NCBI RefSeq assembly: GCF_001006305.1
Contig: NZ_LBHJ01000008.1
Coordinates: forward strand, 186,001-250,000
Length of the DNA: 64,000 nt
Origin: Silvibacterium bohemicum
GTDB lineage: Bacteria; Acidobacteriota; Terriglobia; Terriglobales; Acidobacteriaceae
Direction of reading: 5' to 3'
Below are positions 19,217 to 29,460 of this stretch, in pieces. The notes under the pieces are model-generated. The model saw only the letters and a program-made list of their open reading frames with translations, searched no databases and was not told the origin of the DNA. The stretch's first letter is position 1; each line of letters starts with the position of its first letter. The position numbers and the translations under genes were made by a program.

Positions 19217-19404
19217 TGAAATGGTTTAGATGCACGAAATCTTGGAATGGCCGCAAGGCTCGACAGGACTAGCGTATACGCGCGTATCCATAAATGGGTT
19301 TCGTCACTTTCGCCGTATCTTCCCGAGAACTCCGTCGCGTCGAGTAAATGCCCACGCCGTCGCTTCAAGAAAAAACGAATGCAATCGCCGGCTTTCTGAA
19401 TGTA

Positions 19405-19447
19405 CCGTCATTTTGACGCCCAAAGGGAGGAAGAATCCCGACGATGG
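19405..19447. repeat. Family B half-repeat
   Basis: CCGTCATTTTGACGCCCAAAGGGAGGAAGAATCCC pattern; only one arm is clear. Between the response regulator and lpxD. Confidence 0.6.
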
Positions 19448-19510
19448 ATGATCAATTAGCCCCGCTGCGATCCTCACTGAGTCCGGCATGGCACCCACAT
19501 GACAGCAGCG

Positions 19511-20530
19511 TTATTCTTGCTCTAATCCTTTTTTGGCCTTCTCCCGGTGCCGGAGCTCTTTCACAATATCGGGAAGGCGATTGAAGAGCGCCGTGGCCTT
19601 CAGCCACTGCCGGTTATCGAAGGCCGGCGATCCGCTGATCACTTTGCCCGCCGGGATATCGTGGGAAACCCCGGCCTGCGCTGTCATAATGACCCCGTCG
19701 CCCAGCTTGCAGTGTCCGGCCACGCCGGCCTGTCCGGCCAGAATCGCATTCTTGCCGATCTCCGACGATCCGGCCAGGCCCACCTGGGCGCACAGCAGCG
19801 TATTTTCTCCCACCTTCGAGCCGTGACCCACCTGCACCAGGCTATCGATCTTCACCCCTGAGGAGATACGCGTCTCACCCACGCTGGCCCGGTCGATGCA
19901 TGAGTTCGCCTGCACCTCGATCCAATCCTCGAGCACCGCCGGCCCGGCCTGCGCGATCTTGTGCCAGACGCCCTTGTCGTCCTTCGCGAATCCGAATCCA
20001 TCGCAGCCCACCACCACGCCGTTCTGCAGGACCACATGATTGCCGATCCGGCAGTTCTCCCGCACAACGGAGTGAGCATGGGCAAAGAAGTGGTCGCCGA
20101 TCGTCGCGTTCGCATAGATCACCGAGTGGGCCAGCAGCGTGGCGTGATCGCCGATGACGGCATCCCGATCGATCACTACGTACGCCGCGATGTGGGCAAA
20201 TCTCCCGATGGTTGCCGAGGGGTGAATCGCCGCTGTGGGATGAATCCCCACCGGATACTTAGGCTCGCGATAAAAAAGCTGAATGACCTTGGCCCACGCC
20301 AGGTAGGGATTCGCAACCCGCAGCGTAGCTGCCGCGACCTCCGGAAAATCCGGAGCCACCAGCACCGCCGTCGCTTTCGTCGTGCGCGCCAAAGCCGAAT
20401 ACCGCGGATTGGCCACAAAAGTTATTTCGCCGTCACCGGCCTCTTCAATACCGGCCACACCAGTGATTTCAAGGTCGCCGTCTCCGTGTAATTCCGCGCC
20501 TACTGCCAGTGCTAAAGCCGCTAACTTCAT
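19511..20530 (-). CDS. lpxD: UDP-3-O-acylglucosamine N-acyltransferase
   Basis: 339 residues. Third step of lipid A synthesis: adds an acyl chain to the 2-amino group of UDP-3-O-acyl-glucosamine. The N-terminal uridine-binding region is followed by a left-handed beta-helix of hexapeptide repeats (IHPTAAIHPSATIGRFAHI...). The catalytic stretch GCDGFGFAKDDKGVWHKIAQ has the expected histidine. It supports a Gram-negative envelope. It is not next to lpxA or fabZ here. Confidence 0.95.
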   Translation of the reverse strand: MKLAALALAVGAELHGDGDLEITGVAGIEEAGDGEITFVANPRYSALARTTKATAVLVAPDFPEVAAATLRVANPYLAWAKVIQLFYREPKYPVGIHPTAAIHPSATIGRFAHIAAYVVIDRDAVIGDHATLLAHSVIYANATIGDHFFAHAHSVVRENCRIGNHVVLQNGVVVGCDGFGFAKDDKGVWHKIAQAGPAVLEDWIEVQANSCIDRASVGETRISSGVKIDSLVQVGHGSKVGENTLLCAQVGLAGSSEIGKNAILAGQAGVAGHCKLGDGVIMTAQAGVSHDIPAGKVISGSPAFDNRQWLKATALFNRLPDIVKELRHREKAKKGLEQE

Positions 20531-20721
20531 GCAGGTGATTGTACTAGGACGAGCGCTCCCAAAATCGCCCTCGCTGCCACAGTTGAGGGCGTCGATCTCA
20601 CGTTTTCACGCGATGGTCGAAGCCGAACAGCGGATCACGGGAATATCCGTGGCGTCGACGCGTTTTATCTCTTTACAAGATTCTTTCTCGGCCCCCTTGG
20701 GTCGACGATGGAGGAGTTTAA

Positions 20722-22029
20722 ATGAAGGTTTTACTTGCATCCATTCCCGCCACCGGACATTTCAATCCGCTCCTGGTGGTTGCAAATATTCTGAAGAAAG
20801 CGGGACATGAAACAGCTTTCTATACCAGCACAATGTTTCGCGACAAAGTCGAAGCCGCTGGATCGCGTTTCTTTCCCATGCCGCATGAAGCCGATCAGGG
20901 CGTGCAGGATACCATCGCCGGCTTTTTGAAACGGAATATCTACGCCCCCGGCCTCGAAGAACAGTCCAATGGCTTCCGGGGGGGGTTCGTCGATCCTATG
21001 CTCGCGCAGTTTCGCGGGCTGCAGGAACTTCTGCAGGAGTTTCCGGCAGATCTGATCGTGCACGAGACATGTTTTACCGGCGTATTTCCATTTCTGCTCG
21101 GACCCCGCTCCGCGCGTCCGGTGATCGCTTTTCTGGGGGTTTTGCCGTTGCCCCTCAATCGCGCGGATGGTGCACCGTGGGGCCCCGGACTGATTCCGAC
21201 GAACGATCCGGAAAAATTGAAAGAGTATGCCGAAATCGCGCGAGAGTTCAGGGAGAAGAAAGATCTTCCTCTGAAGGAGGCGGCCGACCGCCTGCTGGCT
21301 GAGCTCGGTCTTCCGGCTTTGCCCGGAAGGATATTCGAATCTGCGGCCTTGCTCTCTGACATCGTTCTTCAGCCGTGTGTGCCGAGCTTCGAGTTTCCCC
21401 TGCGTGAGCCCGCGAAGAAGGTTCACTACATCGGCGCTTTGCTGCCTCAAGGAGCAGGAGATGTGCCTTCCGGCTTAAAAGATGCCAGGAAGGCAGGGAA
21501 GAAGATCGTTCTGGTCAGCCAGGGAACTGTTGCCAACAATGATCTGGGGAAACTCTTGGCGCCGGCCATCCGGGGACTCGGCGACCGCGAGGACTTTCTG
21601 GTCCTGGCGACGACCGGAGGAAAACCAATCGAAAGCATCCCCTGTACGCTCACTCCGAATACGGTGGCATCGCAGTACCTTAACTTCGGGCAGATCCTGC
21701 CGGACGTCGACGTGCTGGTGGCGTTTGGCAGCTACGGAACCGTGACCCAGGCGCTCAGTTTAGGGGTGCCGATGGTCGTGGTCGGGCGGGGTGAGGACAA
21801 GCCCGAAGTAGGAGCGCGTGTGACGACGACCGGTTGCGGCATCTATCTCGCCACCGACACTCCGAGTTCAGAACAGGTCCGGGAGGCTGTCGATCAGATT
21901 TTGACCAAGCCGGAGTATCGCGTCAACGCAGACAAGCTGCGCCGCGAACTCGCGGCGCACAACCCGGAGAAGGAGCTGGCTACCTTGCTCGAGGTGCTGG
22001 TCGATGATCAACAAGTGCTCGTCGGTTGA
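20722..22029 (+). CDS. MGT-type UDP-glycosyltransferase
   Basis: 435 residues, GT-B fold, family GT1-like. N-terminal MKVLLASIPATGHFNPLLVVANIL is the acceptor-domain signature of macrolide-type glycosyltransferases. The donor-side motif is GSYGTVTQALSLGVPMVVVGRGEDKPEVGARV in overlapping stretches. The usual H-G-G of this motif is replaced by F-G-S, so the donor-phosphate histidine is absent and sugar specificity or activity may differ. Strong GGAGG site. No natural-product genes adjoin it. Confidence 0.85.
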   Translation: MKVLLASIPATGHFNPLLVVANILKKAGHETAFYTSTMFRDKVEAAGSRFFPMPHEADQGVQDTIAGFLKRNIYAPGLEEQSNGFRGGFVDPMLAQFRGLQELLQEFPADLIVHETCFTGVFPFLLGPRSARPVIAFLGVLPLPLNRADGAPWGPGLIPTNDPEKLKEYAEIAREFREKKDLPLKEAADRLLAELGLPALPGRIFESAALLSDIVLQPCVPSFEFPLREPAKKVHYIGALLPQGAGDVPSGLKDARKAGKKIVLVSQGTVANNDLGKLLAPAIRGLGDREDFLVLATTGGKPIESIPCTLTPNTVASQYLNFGQILPDVDVLVAFGSYGTVTQALSLGVPMVVVGRGEDKPEVGARVTTTGCGIYLATDTPSSEQVREAVDQILTKPEYRVNADKLRRELAAHNPEKELATLLEVLVDDQQVLVG

Positions 22030-22084
22030 AGCGTCGGCGAAATTGCTGGAGAGCCCATCCCCGCTCTCCAGCCCTCGGGAGTAG

Positions 22085-22130
22085 AGCAGATCGTTGACAT
22101 CTGTGTCCTTCGTGTTTGCTGTTGATCCCC
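22085..22130. repeat. Family D half-repeat
   Basis: GTTGACATCTGTGTCCTTCG resembles GTTGACATCTCTGTGTCCTC in the rdgB copy. Confidence 0.5.
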
Positions 22131-22186
22131 ATTCCAGGCCCTGTTCCTTGGAACATCTGCCTGGGTGTTGATCCACAAATGGCCGG

Positions 22187-22843
22187 CTACGGATTGGAGG
22201 CCAGTTGCTTCTCCGATTCCGCGATCAGCTTGCGAAAGACCTCGACGGCTGGAACCGCAGGCGAGGCGAGCGCATCCTTCCGTGAATAGCGCCACACCGC
22301 CGGAGCATCGAGCGGATTCCAGTGGGGATCATCCTTGTTGCCTCGATAGACGACGAATGTGTCCTGTGTCGCTCCCGCTTCGATCTGCGGGTAGGGCCCG
22401 GCAGATTGGCTTCCGGTAGAGGAAGGGTCGTTGGGGATAGCGGAGGTGCCCCAATGGCCGCCCGCCCGGGTAGTGGTCTGGGTCGGGGAGGAAGTGGAGC
22501 CCCCATTGATCGGCGGATTTCCATTGACCGGCGTGCCGCCGATTGTGGGCTGAACCATCTGGCCGTTACTCTTGCGCACCATGATTACCAGGTCAGCCGT
22601 AGATCCTTCCTGCACCAGAGTGAACCGGCCCCAAGCATCGAGAGCTCTCTCCACATCCATGCGGGCGAGGCGATTGGCGTTCGGATCTGCGGCGTCTACT
22701 CCGGCAGTTGGATCGATGAGCACGAATACGGTCCTGGCCTGAAGGACATCAATCGGAAGAATGTTTTTCTTCTTATCTTTGGCGGGAGCAAGCACACAGC
22801 AAAAGATGGCCGCGGTCAGTGCGAAGAGTTTGCGGAAAGGCAT
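22187..22843 (-). CDS. Secreted hypothetical protein
   Basis: 218 residues from an ATG six bases after GGAGG. Signal peptide MPFRKLFALTAAIFCCVLAPA. A short alpha/beta segment (ARTVFVLIDPTAGVDAADPNANRLARMDVERALDAWGRF) precedes a stretch rich in Gly, Ser and Thr and a C-terminal segment ending in a helix. Resembles small exported proteins seen next to transport genes in acidobacteria, but no family was recognised. Divergent from the ABC permease. Confidence 0.7.
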   Translation of the reverse strand: MPFRKLFALTAAIFCCVLAPAKDKKKNILPIDVLQARTVFVLIDPTAGVDAADPNANRLARMDVERALDAWGRFTLVQEGSTADLVIMVRKSNGQMVQPTIGGTPVNGNPPINGGSTSSPTQTTTRAGGHWGTSAIPNDPSSTGSQSAGPYPQIEAGATQDTFVVYRGNKDDPHWNPLDAPAVWRYSRKDALASPAVPAVEVFRKLIAESEKQLASNP

Positions 22844-22998
22844 TGTCATCCTCCGGAAATGCGACGAGTCTACGCCTTGCATCAGACGCTGGCGAGACCC
22901 AACGCTTTCCTCTTGACGAACGTCACAAGCTGCCGTCCCATAGGGAAACGGAGAAACTCCGCTTTCGTTGAAATCCCGCTGCCCGGAGCTCCCCCAAG

Positions 22999-25482
22999 GT
23001 GCCCTTTCTTCGCGATCTACGCTTCGCCGTTCGTCATGTCCTGAAGTCGCCGGGGTTCACTGCGACCGCAGTGCTCATGCTGGCGCTCGGCATCGGCGCC
23101 ACCACCGCCATCTTCTCCATCGTCGAAGGCGTCCTGCTGCGGCCGCTCCCATTTCCGCATCCCGAACGGCTGGTCGTCCTCACGGACGTTCTCGAAGGCC
23201 CGGGCATCACCGGCAACGGAGAGCAGGGCGTCACCGGACCGGACATCCGCAACTACATCCGCGGCACCCACAGCTTCGACGGCCTGGGCGGCTACCAGCC
23301 TTCGGTGTATGAGCTCACCGGCATCGGCGAGCCGGCGACCGTCAACGCCGCCCGCATGTCCAACGGAGTATTTGACGCCCTCGCTGTGCAGCCCCAGTTA
23401 GGCAGATGGTTCACCGCCGCCGAAGACGAGCAGAAGCAGGCCGTCGCGGTTCTGAGCTACGCCACCTGGCACGACCGCATGAGCGCCGATCCGAACATTC
23501 TCGGCCGGAAGATCCTGCTCAACCGCCGTCCCTACGTGGTCATCGGAGTCATGCCCCGCAATTTCGAATTTCCGCTGCTACCCGGCCATCTCAGCCGCAG
23601 CGAGCTGTGGGTGCCGCTGCGCCTCTCCGATTACGAGCTGACTACCGGCGCCGGATCATGGCAGTTCTTCATGGTCGGACGCCTCAAGCCCGGCATTACC
23701 GCCTCCGCCGCAGCTGGCGATGCCGCCGTAGTCGCCGCCCAGACGGTGCGCGATCACGCTACCTTGATGGGCGCCTACAAAATGCATCCCGTGGTGCGCT
23801 CTTTACAGGATGAGACCGTGGAATCCGCCCGTCCGCTGGTCCGCACCCTCTTCGTTGCCGTTCTGGTCGTGCTTCTCATCGCCTGCGCCAATCTCACCGG
23901 ACTTCTGCTGGTCCGCGCCATCCGCCGTCAGCGCGAGGTCGCCGTGCGTCTCGCTTTGGGAGCGCGTCCGGCGACACTGCTGGTCCAGGCATTGGCGGAA
24001 AGCCTGTCCCTGAGTCTGGCAGGAGGCCTGCTGGGTCTGCTCTTTGCCGCCATCGCCTTACGCATAGGCATCCGCGCCCTCCCCGAGACGCTGCCCCGCA
24101 TCGCCGATATCCATCTCGATTCGCGCGTCGTTGGACTCGCCCTGGCGCTTGCTCTGCTCACCGGATTTCTGTGCGGACTTGCCCCGGCGTTTGCCGCCAT
24201 CCGCACCCGCGTGAATGACGCTCTCAAGGAGGGTGGCCGTACCGGCACCAATGGCAGCAGCCACAGCCGCCTGCGCTCTGCTCTGGTGGTGGCCGAGATC
24301 GCCGTCGCCCTCGTCCTGCTCGCCGCCTCCGGCCTGCTGTTGCGCAGCTTCGCTCACATGCGCCAGGTCGAGCTCGGCTTCCATCCCGAGCACACGGTAA
24401 TCGCTCAGTATGGATTGCCCGCCAAGCAGTATGTGACCCAGGCCCAGATCGACGCCTTCAATCGCGAGCTCCTGCGCCGACTGCGCGGGCTTCCGGGAGT
24501 CGAAGCTGCCGGCATGACCTCGATCCTCCCGGCATCGGGAAGCGACGCCAACTCGCCGTTTATCGCCGACGGCTACGCTCCCTCGCTCGAAGGCCATGAT
24601 CTGGCCACCGCAGTGATCGTCGAAGGCGACTACTTCGCCGCTATGGGTATCCCGCTTCTCCGCGGCCGCTACCTCAATTCCGGAGACACCGCATCCTCGC
24701 AGCTCGTCGCCCTGGTCAACCACAGCCTAGCCGCGCAATCCTGGCCGGGACAGGACCCCATCGGCAAGCGCATCCGGATGGGCACCGCACAGATGACCAC
24801 CCGCTGGCTGACCGTCGTCGGCGAGGTCGCCGATGTGACGGAGGGCTCGCCAGAAGCGGCGTCGAAACAGCAGTTCTATGAGGTTGTCGACCAGGTACTG
24901 CCCGCCGCCGGTTCCATGGGCTCGCCGGACGACGTCTTCGGATATGGAGGAGGCATCGCCGTGCGGGCCAGCGGCGATCCCGCCCAGATGCAGAACCTGC
25001 TCCGCGCCACCGTCCGCTCCATCGATCCGCAGCTTCCCCTGGCTCACGTCCAGACCATGAGCGAGAACGTCTCGGCGATCGAAGCGCCGCGCCGCTTCAA
25101 TACTTCTGTGCTCACCGCCTTCGCCGCCGCCGCCGTGCTGCTGGCCGTCCTGGGAATCTATAGCGTCATCGCTTTTTCCGTCGCCCTCCGGGTGCAGGAG
25201 ATGGCCATCCGCATGGCTTTAGGCTCGCAGCGCGGAGAAATCCTCCGCCTGGTGCTCGCCTCCGGAGCCAAGCTGGCCGCTATCGGCTGCGTCATTGGAT
25301 TGATCGGATCGCTCGCCGTCTCGCGGCTCCTGCAGTCATTCCTCTTCGGAGTCAGTCCTTTTGATCCCCTGGTGCTGGCCCTCGCCGCCGGACTGCTCAT
25401 GCTCCTGGTGCTGGTGGCATGCCTGCCGCCTGCCATCCGAGCAGCCTCCGTCAACCCGACGCAGGCCCTCAGAGGCGATTAG
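22999..25482 (+). CDS. ADOP-family ABC transporter permease (MacB/FtsX-like, duplicated)
   Basis: 827 residues. A short N-terminal part ([34 protein letters not shown]) leads into a MacB-like periplasmic core, then FtsX-type permease helices. The arrangement is repeated in the C-terminal half. Typical motifs are [12 protein letters not shown] and [15 protein letters not shown] before helices. ADOP permeases are abundant in Acidobacteria and usually lack an adjacent ATPase, as here. Starts with GTG. Substrate unknown; relatives act in efflux or lipoprotein handling. Confidence 0.92.
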   Translation: MPFLRDLRFAVRHVLKSPGFTATAVLMLALGIGATTAIFSIVEGVLLRPLPFPHPERLVVLTDVLEGPGITGNGEQGVTGPDIRNYIRGTHSFDGLGGYQPSVYELTGIGEPATVNAARMSNGVFDALAVQPQLGRWFTAAEDEQKQAVAVLSYATWHDRMSADPNILGRKILLNRRPYVVIGVMPRNFEFPLLPGHLSRSELWVPLRLSDYELTTGAGSWQFFMVGRLKPGITASAAAGDAAVVAAQTVRDHATLMGAYKMHPVVRSLQDETVESARPLVRTLFVAVLVVLLIACANLTGLLLVRAIRRQREVAVRLALGARPATLLVQALAESLSLSLAGGLLGLLFAAIALRIGIRALPETLPRIADIHLDSRVVGLALALALLTGFLCGLAPAFAAIRTRVNDALKEGGRTGTNGSSHSRLRSALVVAEIAVALVLLAASGLLLRSFAHMRQVELGFHPEHTVIAQYGLPAKQYVTQAQIDAFNRELLRRLRGLPGVEAAGMTSILPASGSDANSPFIADGYAPSLEGHDLATAVIVEGDYFAAMGIPLLRGRYLNSGDTASSQLVALVNHSLAAQSWPGQDPIGKRIRMGTAQMTTRWLTVVGEVADVTEGSPEAASKQQFYEVVDQVLPAAGSMGSPDDVFGYGGGIAVRASGDPAQMQNLLRATVRSIDPQLPLAHVQTMSENVSAIEAPRRFNTSVLTAFAAAAVLLAVLGIYSVIAFSVALRVQEMAIRMALGSQRGEILRLVLASGAKLAAIGCVIGLIGSLAVSRLLQSFLFGVSPFDPLVLALAAGLLMLLVLVACLPPAIRAASVNPTQALRGD

Positions 25483-25573
25483 CAGGGAAGCGACGGCAGA
25501 CTTCGCAAAGGATTGTCATTTCGGGCGCCGCGCGACCATTGTCATCCCCCACCCCGCCTCTAATCGGGAAACG

Positions 25574-25620
25574 ATTGTCATCCCGACCGGAGCGAAGCGA
25601 AGTGGAGGGACCTGCAGTCT
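25574..25620. repeat. Family C repeat
   Basis: TTGTCATCCCGACCGGAGCG then AAGTGGAGGGACCTGCAGT. A degraded relative lies just upstream (near 25512-25550). Confidence 0.75.
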
Positions 25621-25723
25621 CCACGAAGCTTCGATGACTATGTGCATTTAAAGCGCTTCTATAATTGTGTTTATGGAAAGAAATTGATGTGGGGAGTGAG
25701 ACTTATAGATTCATGGCGCTCAT

Positions 25724-26215
25724 CTAAAACAACTTCTCCTGGGTCTCATCCACCACCCGAACAGCCGGCTTCGCTTTCGGAGCGCCGCCGATCAGCGCCA
25801 CGACCTCCAACTCACTCAGCGCCGCAGCGGGAATCCAGAGCCGCTGGGTATTCGATCGGGTGTCAGGCGGGGTCAGAAATACTCCCTGCGACGCGACCAG
25901 GCTAAGGTCGTTCGCGGCCAGCCCCTCCATCACGTCTCCATCCGTCAACTTGGCGCGGACGAACAGCCCAGCCGTCCGCGGACGGCCGGCGAAGGTCTTG
26001 CGCAGCAGCCGTTCCGGATTCGATGGCTCGCCAGAATTGAAATCGCGGACGAAGCAGACCCACTTGACCTGCTCGAGGTCGATCGCCGTCACCTTCCCGT
26101 CCAAGTCGAGCAGCTCCACGGCCGCGCCATGGACGAAACCGTCGGAGGGGAGATACCCCGCTACCCAGTCGCGGGTGAACTTGCGGACAATGGCTTTCTT
26201 TCGGCTGGAGGACAT
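25724..26215 (-). CDS. Conserved hypothetical protein
   Basis: 163 residues, no signal peptide. Alternating beta strands with GFVHGAAVELLDLDGKVTAIDLEQVKWVCFVRDF in overlapping stretches suggest a small beta-barrel regulator-like domain (PilZ-like in pattern only). A second beta-rich half follows (GLFVRAKLTDGDVMEGL). No catalytic motif. Divergent from the following nucleotidyltransferase gene. Confidence 0.65.
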   Translation of the reverse strand: MSSSRKKAIVRKFTRDWVAGYLPSDGFVHGAAVELLDLDGKVTAIDLEQVKWVCFVRDFNSGEPSNPERLLRKTFAGRPRTAGLFVRAKLTDGDVMEGLAANDLSLVASQGVFLTPPDTRSNTQRLWIPAAALSELEVVALIGGAPKAKPAVRVVDETQEKLF

Positions 26216-26422
26216 GGGGAGAATTCATCCTGCAAAGTAAGGATTGTTGCACGGCCATGACTCAACGCCGCGAAAATTGTGCAATGCCGTAGCCAATCAA
26301 GGTACGGTGTGTTACATTGGAGTTTTGTAAACGCCCTTGAGCGCTCGTAAGCTATTGTTGATATTGATAGTTAACCAGATTTCCCGTCAAGGGTGCTAAA
26401 GAATTGCGTTGATTGTCCAGGC

Positions 26423-28396
26423 ATGCCCGACTACGTCTATCTCTTAGAAAATCGTCTTTCGCCCGTCCAGCAGAATGCTCTGAAGCAGGTTCGCGACGTG
26501 GTTCGCGCACACGGCATCAACGTGTTTTTAACCGGGGGCGCCGTTCGCGACCTTACGACTGGTTTTCCCGTCCGCGATCTTGACTTTACGGTTCAAGGAA
26601 ACGCTCTCAAGTTAAAGAAAGATCTGGAGAAAGCGGGCGCGATTCTCTGGGGCGAGCACGACCCCTCTCGCACCCTCTTTTTCTGGCTCAATGGCGTGCG
26701 CGTTGAGGTAAGCAGTGCGCGCAGCGAGCAATATCCCAAGCCGGGTAAGCCGGTCTACGAGTGGGCGCCTATCCTAGAGGATCTCCGCCGCCGCGACTTC
26801 ACCGCCAACGCCATGGCGATTTCGCTGAACGAGGGCTCGTATGGCCTTTTGCTCGATCCGCTGAATGGCATCGCCGACCTCGAATCCCGCACCTTGCGCC
26901 TGGTAAGTCCTTATGGATTCATCGAGGATCCCTCCCGCCTGCTGCGCGCGACCCGTCTGATCGCGCGTACCAATTGGGAACTCGACGAGCGCAGCAAGAC
27001 CCGTTACGAGAATGCCAAAGAGGAAAATTCGATCGAAGCCATCTCGCCCTATCTCAAGGGCTACGAGCTGGAAGAGATCGGGCATGAAGAAGACGCGCTC
27101 AAGGCACTGAAGGCACTGGAGAACGAAGGCTGGATGAAGCACATCGACCCGGCCTGGACCAGCGCCCGGGCCGACCTGCAGGGTCTCGAAGCGCTGCACG
27201 CCGTCTTGCTCCAGTTCCTCATTCAGGGCATTCATCCCGACCTGTCGGCCGCGCAAATGGAGCTCCTGACCGCGAAGATGCCGCCCAAGGAACTCGAGGC
27301 TCTCAAGAAGCAGTTCCCGCGCACCGGCTTCGTCGCGCAATGGGAAGCTCTCGACGAGGCAGCCAAGGAGTTCCAGAAGGAGCTGCTGGACAAGAAGAAC
27401 GCCGCGCCCTCCGCAGCCTGGAAGCTGATCACCAGCTATGCGCCGGAAGCCGTGCTGTGGCTGGCCTACACCTCCAAGAACGCTGCCGTGCAGACCCGGT
27501 TCAAGAACTTCTTCACCGTGTGGCCGGAGGCGCGCCAGAAGATTCCCAGCACCTTGATGCTGGAGATGCGCATCACCCCTGACCTGCCCGGTTACAGCGA
27601 GCTGGTACAGGAGATTTTCTTCCAGCTGATGGACGGCAAGCTCTCCACCGACGAAGAGATGCGCGCCTTCCTCGAGCCGCATTCGCCGCCCGCTCCACCG
27701 CCGCCGGTCAGCATTCGCCGCACCCGCACCAAGAAGTCGGACATCCGAGTCAAGGATGAGGATGACGAGGACGACGACGCGTCCCCATCGCCCGGCGATG
27801 ACGACAACGACGACGGCGATGATGATAACGATGACGATGAGGACGACTCCGACGCCGAGGAAGACGACGAGGATCTGCACATCGCCAAGCCGGTAAAGGC
27901 GAAGCCCGCTTCGACCAAGGCTGCCCCCGTAAAAGCGGCGCCGGTAAAGGCCATCGCCGCGAGCGCTGCGGAAGGCCATCCCCAAAACCATTCCAAGGCT
28001 GCAGCCCCGAAGTCAGAGCTCGAATCCAAGGCGCATCCAGCCAAAGCTGCAGCAGTGAAATCTGCTCCGGCTAAGTCAGCACCTGCCCAAGTCGAACAGG
28101 CTAAGCACGCCGTCGTGAAGCCTGCGCCGGCGGGAAAGACCGTTGCTCCAGCCAAGAGCGCAGCGCCTCCGCCGAAGAAAGCTCCGGCGAAGGCCGTGCC
28201 GCACAAGCCGGCGGTCGCCGCTAAGAAAGGCGCTCCGGCCAAAAAGGCTGTCGTCAAGCCGGTTGCGCATCCAGCGAAGAAAGCCGCGAAGCCAGCCAGC
28301 AAGCCGGCTCCTCATGCAGCAAAAAAACTGGTGAAGAAGCCCGCGCCGAAACCAGCCAAGAAGCCCGTTCACAAACCTGCGCACAAAAAGCACTGA
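26423..28396 (+). CDS. tRNA nucleotidyltransferase/poly(A) polymerase family protein with long acidic-basic tail
   Basis: 657 residues. The N-terminal head has the class II nucleotidyltransferase motif FLTGGAVRDLTTG and the metal-binding DLD of VRDLDFTVQG. RRRDFTANAMAISL and DPSRLLRATRLIART follow, as in CCA-adding enzymes and bacterial poly(A) polymerases. From residue about 430 the protein changes to a tract of about 40 mostly Asp/Glu residues, then about 170 residues of Lys/Ala/Pro repeats resembling histone H1-like tails. A GTG at 26393 is an alternative start. Which RNA it extends cannot be told; no other CCA enzyme is in the window. Confidence 0.88.
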   Translation: MPDYVYLLENRLSPVQQNALKQVRDVVRAHGINVFLTGGAVRDLTTGFPVRDLDFTVQGNALKLKKDLEKAGAILWGEHDPSRTLFFWLNGVRVEVSSARSEQYPKPGKPVYEWAPILEDLRRRDFTANAMAISLNEGSYGLLLDPLNGIADLESRTLRLVSPYGFIEDPSRLLRATRLIARTNWELDERSKTRYENAKEENSIEAISPYLKGYELEEIGHEEDALKALKALENEGWMKHIDPAWTSARADLQGLEALHAVLLQFLIQGIHPDLSAAQMELLTAKMPPKELEALKKQFPRTGFVAQWEALDEAAKEFQKELLDKKNAAPSAAWKLITSYAPEAVLWLAYTSKNAAVQTRFKNFFTVWPEARQKIPSTLMLEMRITPDLPGYSELVQEIFFQLMDGKLSTDEEMRAFLEPHSPPAPPPPVSIRRTRTKKSDIRVKDEDDEDDDASPSPGDDDNDDGDDDNDDDEDDSDAEEDDEDLHIAKPVKAKPASTKAAPVKAAPVKAIAASAAEGHPQNHSKAAAPKSELESKAHPAKAAAVKSAPAKSAPAQVEQAKHAVVKPAPAGKTVAPAKSAAPPPKKAPAKAVPHKPAVAAKKGAPAKKAVVKPVAHPAKKAAKPASKPAPHAAKKLVKKPAPKPAKKPVHKPAHKKH

Positions 28397-28509
28397 GCCA
28401 GACCGCTGCTCGTTCAGCAGCCAGTGCTTTCCCACCCCAACGGGACAACGTGCAAACCGCTGTCGTGTCGCTCCGGCGTGTTCAATAGCACGAGTGTTAG
28501 AGATAAATC

Positions 28510-29460
28510 TCAGAACAAGGCTTCCGTAAGCTCATTCATGCTGTGCGCAATCTGATGAAGCCGTCCGGCAATCCCTTCCGCCTTCTCTTCTTCGTTGAGA
28601 TATCCGATCGAGGTAATACCTTGCTGCAGATTCTGCCACGCAGCCTGGACCTTTCCAACGTACATCTCGAGGCCCTGATGTATCTTGGTTACGTTTTGTA
28701 CTCCCAGCGCTCCCGCCGATGCATTCAAGGCGCCGAGTGCGGGATGTAGGTTTTCGAGGTCATTATAGTAAAGCTTTGCATCTTTGAGCGTGTAATAGGT
28801 CGCAGGATCGAAGGCTTTGCCTTGCGCGTGGAGCTGGGCATTGTGCTCGGCCATGACCTTGGAAATTGTGTCCCAGCTTACTCTGTGATCTAACTGAACG
28901 CCTTCCGGATTAACCTGCTGTCCGCTCGCACTATCGCGGACGCTGATGACGCGATGTCCGGCAAACTGCGGATTAAACTGCGGCTGGCTCAGGATCCGAT
29001 TGCGCGTATTTGTTCCAAAGCTGAAGGTCTTGCGCGGATGCGCCTTTGGTTCGAATTCCGTCCTCTCTCCCCCTCTGGGAGCGTAATCCACTACAGGAGT
29101 CGGCTTCGGTAATCCCACGTGGGTGGGAACAGCACGCTGGAGCACCCCCGACGCTGCTCTTTCTCCTGTCTGCGGCCGGTACACAGCCGGTGCATTTCCT
29201 CCGCTCACCGCGTTTTTTGTCTGTGCCGCAGCCGGCGCGAACGGCCGATAGACCGGCGGGGCCGCCGCCGCCGGAGTAACGAGTGGCCGGATAGGCTTCA
29301 GCGGAGATGCAGCGAGCTTGGTTTGTGCGGGGCCTTGAGGCCGGTACACCGGAGGAGCGGCGAGCTTAGCTTGCACCGGCGCCAAAGGCCGGTAAGCAAC
29401 CGGAGAAGACGGTCGAGGAATCGTCGAAGATCCAGAATGATAGACGGTTGATCCGGCCAT
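28510..29460 (-). CDS. Repeat-leader protein with HNH-like C-terminal domain (possible toxin)
   Basis: 316 residues, no signal peptide. The first 110 residues carry four YRP repeats (residues 23, 39, 71, 94), usually VYRP, spaced by Gln-x-Lys stretches such as QAKLAAP and QTKLAAS, then VLQRA at 106-110. The C-terminal part has VQLDHRVSW (Asp191-His192) and, 41 residues later, NDLENLHPALGALNASAG (Asn233, Asn237, Asn246), an HNH-endonuclease-like layout. Repeat leaders of this kind occur on toxin-like cargo proteins. No immunity gene is adjacent. Function is inferred. Confidence 0.6.
   Translation of the reverse strand: MAGSTVYHSGSSTIPRPSSPVAYRPLAPVQAKLAAPPVYRPQGPAQTKLAASPLKPIRPLVTPAAAAPPVYRPFAPAAAQTKNAVSGGNAPAVYRPQTGERAASGVLQRAVPTHVGLPKPTPVVDYAPRGGERTEFEPKAHPRKTFSFGTNTRNRILSQPQFNPQFAGHRVISVRDSASGQQVNPEGVQLDHRVSWDTISKVMAEHNAQLHAQGKAFDPATYYTLKDAKLYYNDLENLHPALGALNASAGALGVQNVTKIHQGLEMYVGKVQAAWQNLQQGITSIGYLNEEEKAEGIAGRLHQIAHSMNELTEALF

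Noticed and set aside
27756-28396. Short-period repeats, considered as a CRISPR array or minisatellite
   Set aside because: They are codon repeats for Asp/Glu and Lys/Ala/Pro runs in one open frame; there are no spacers of constant length.
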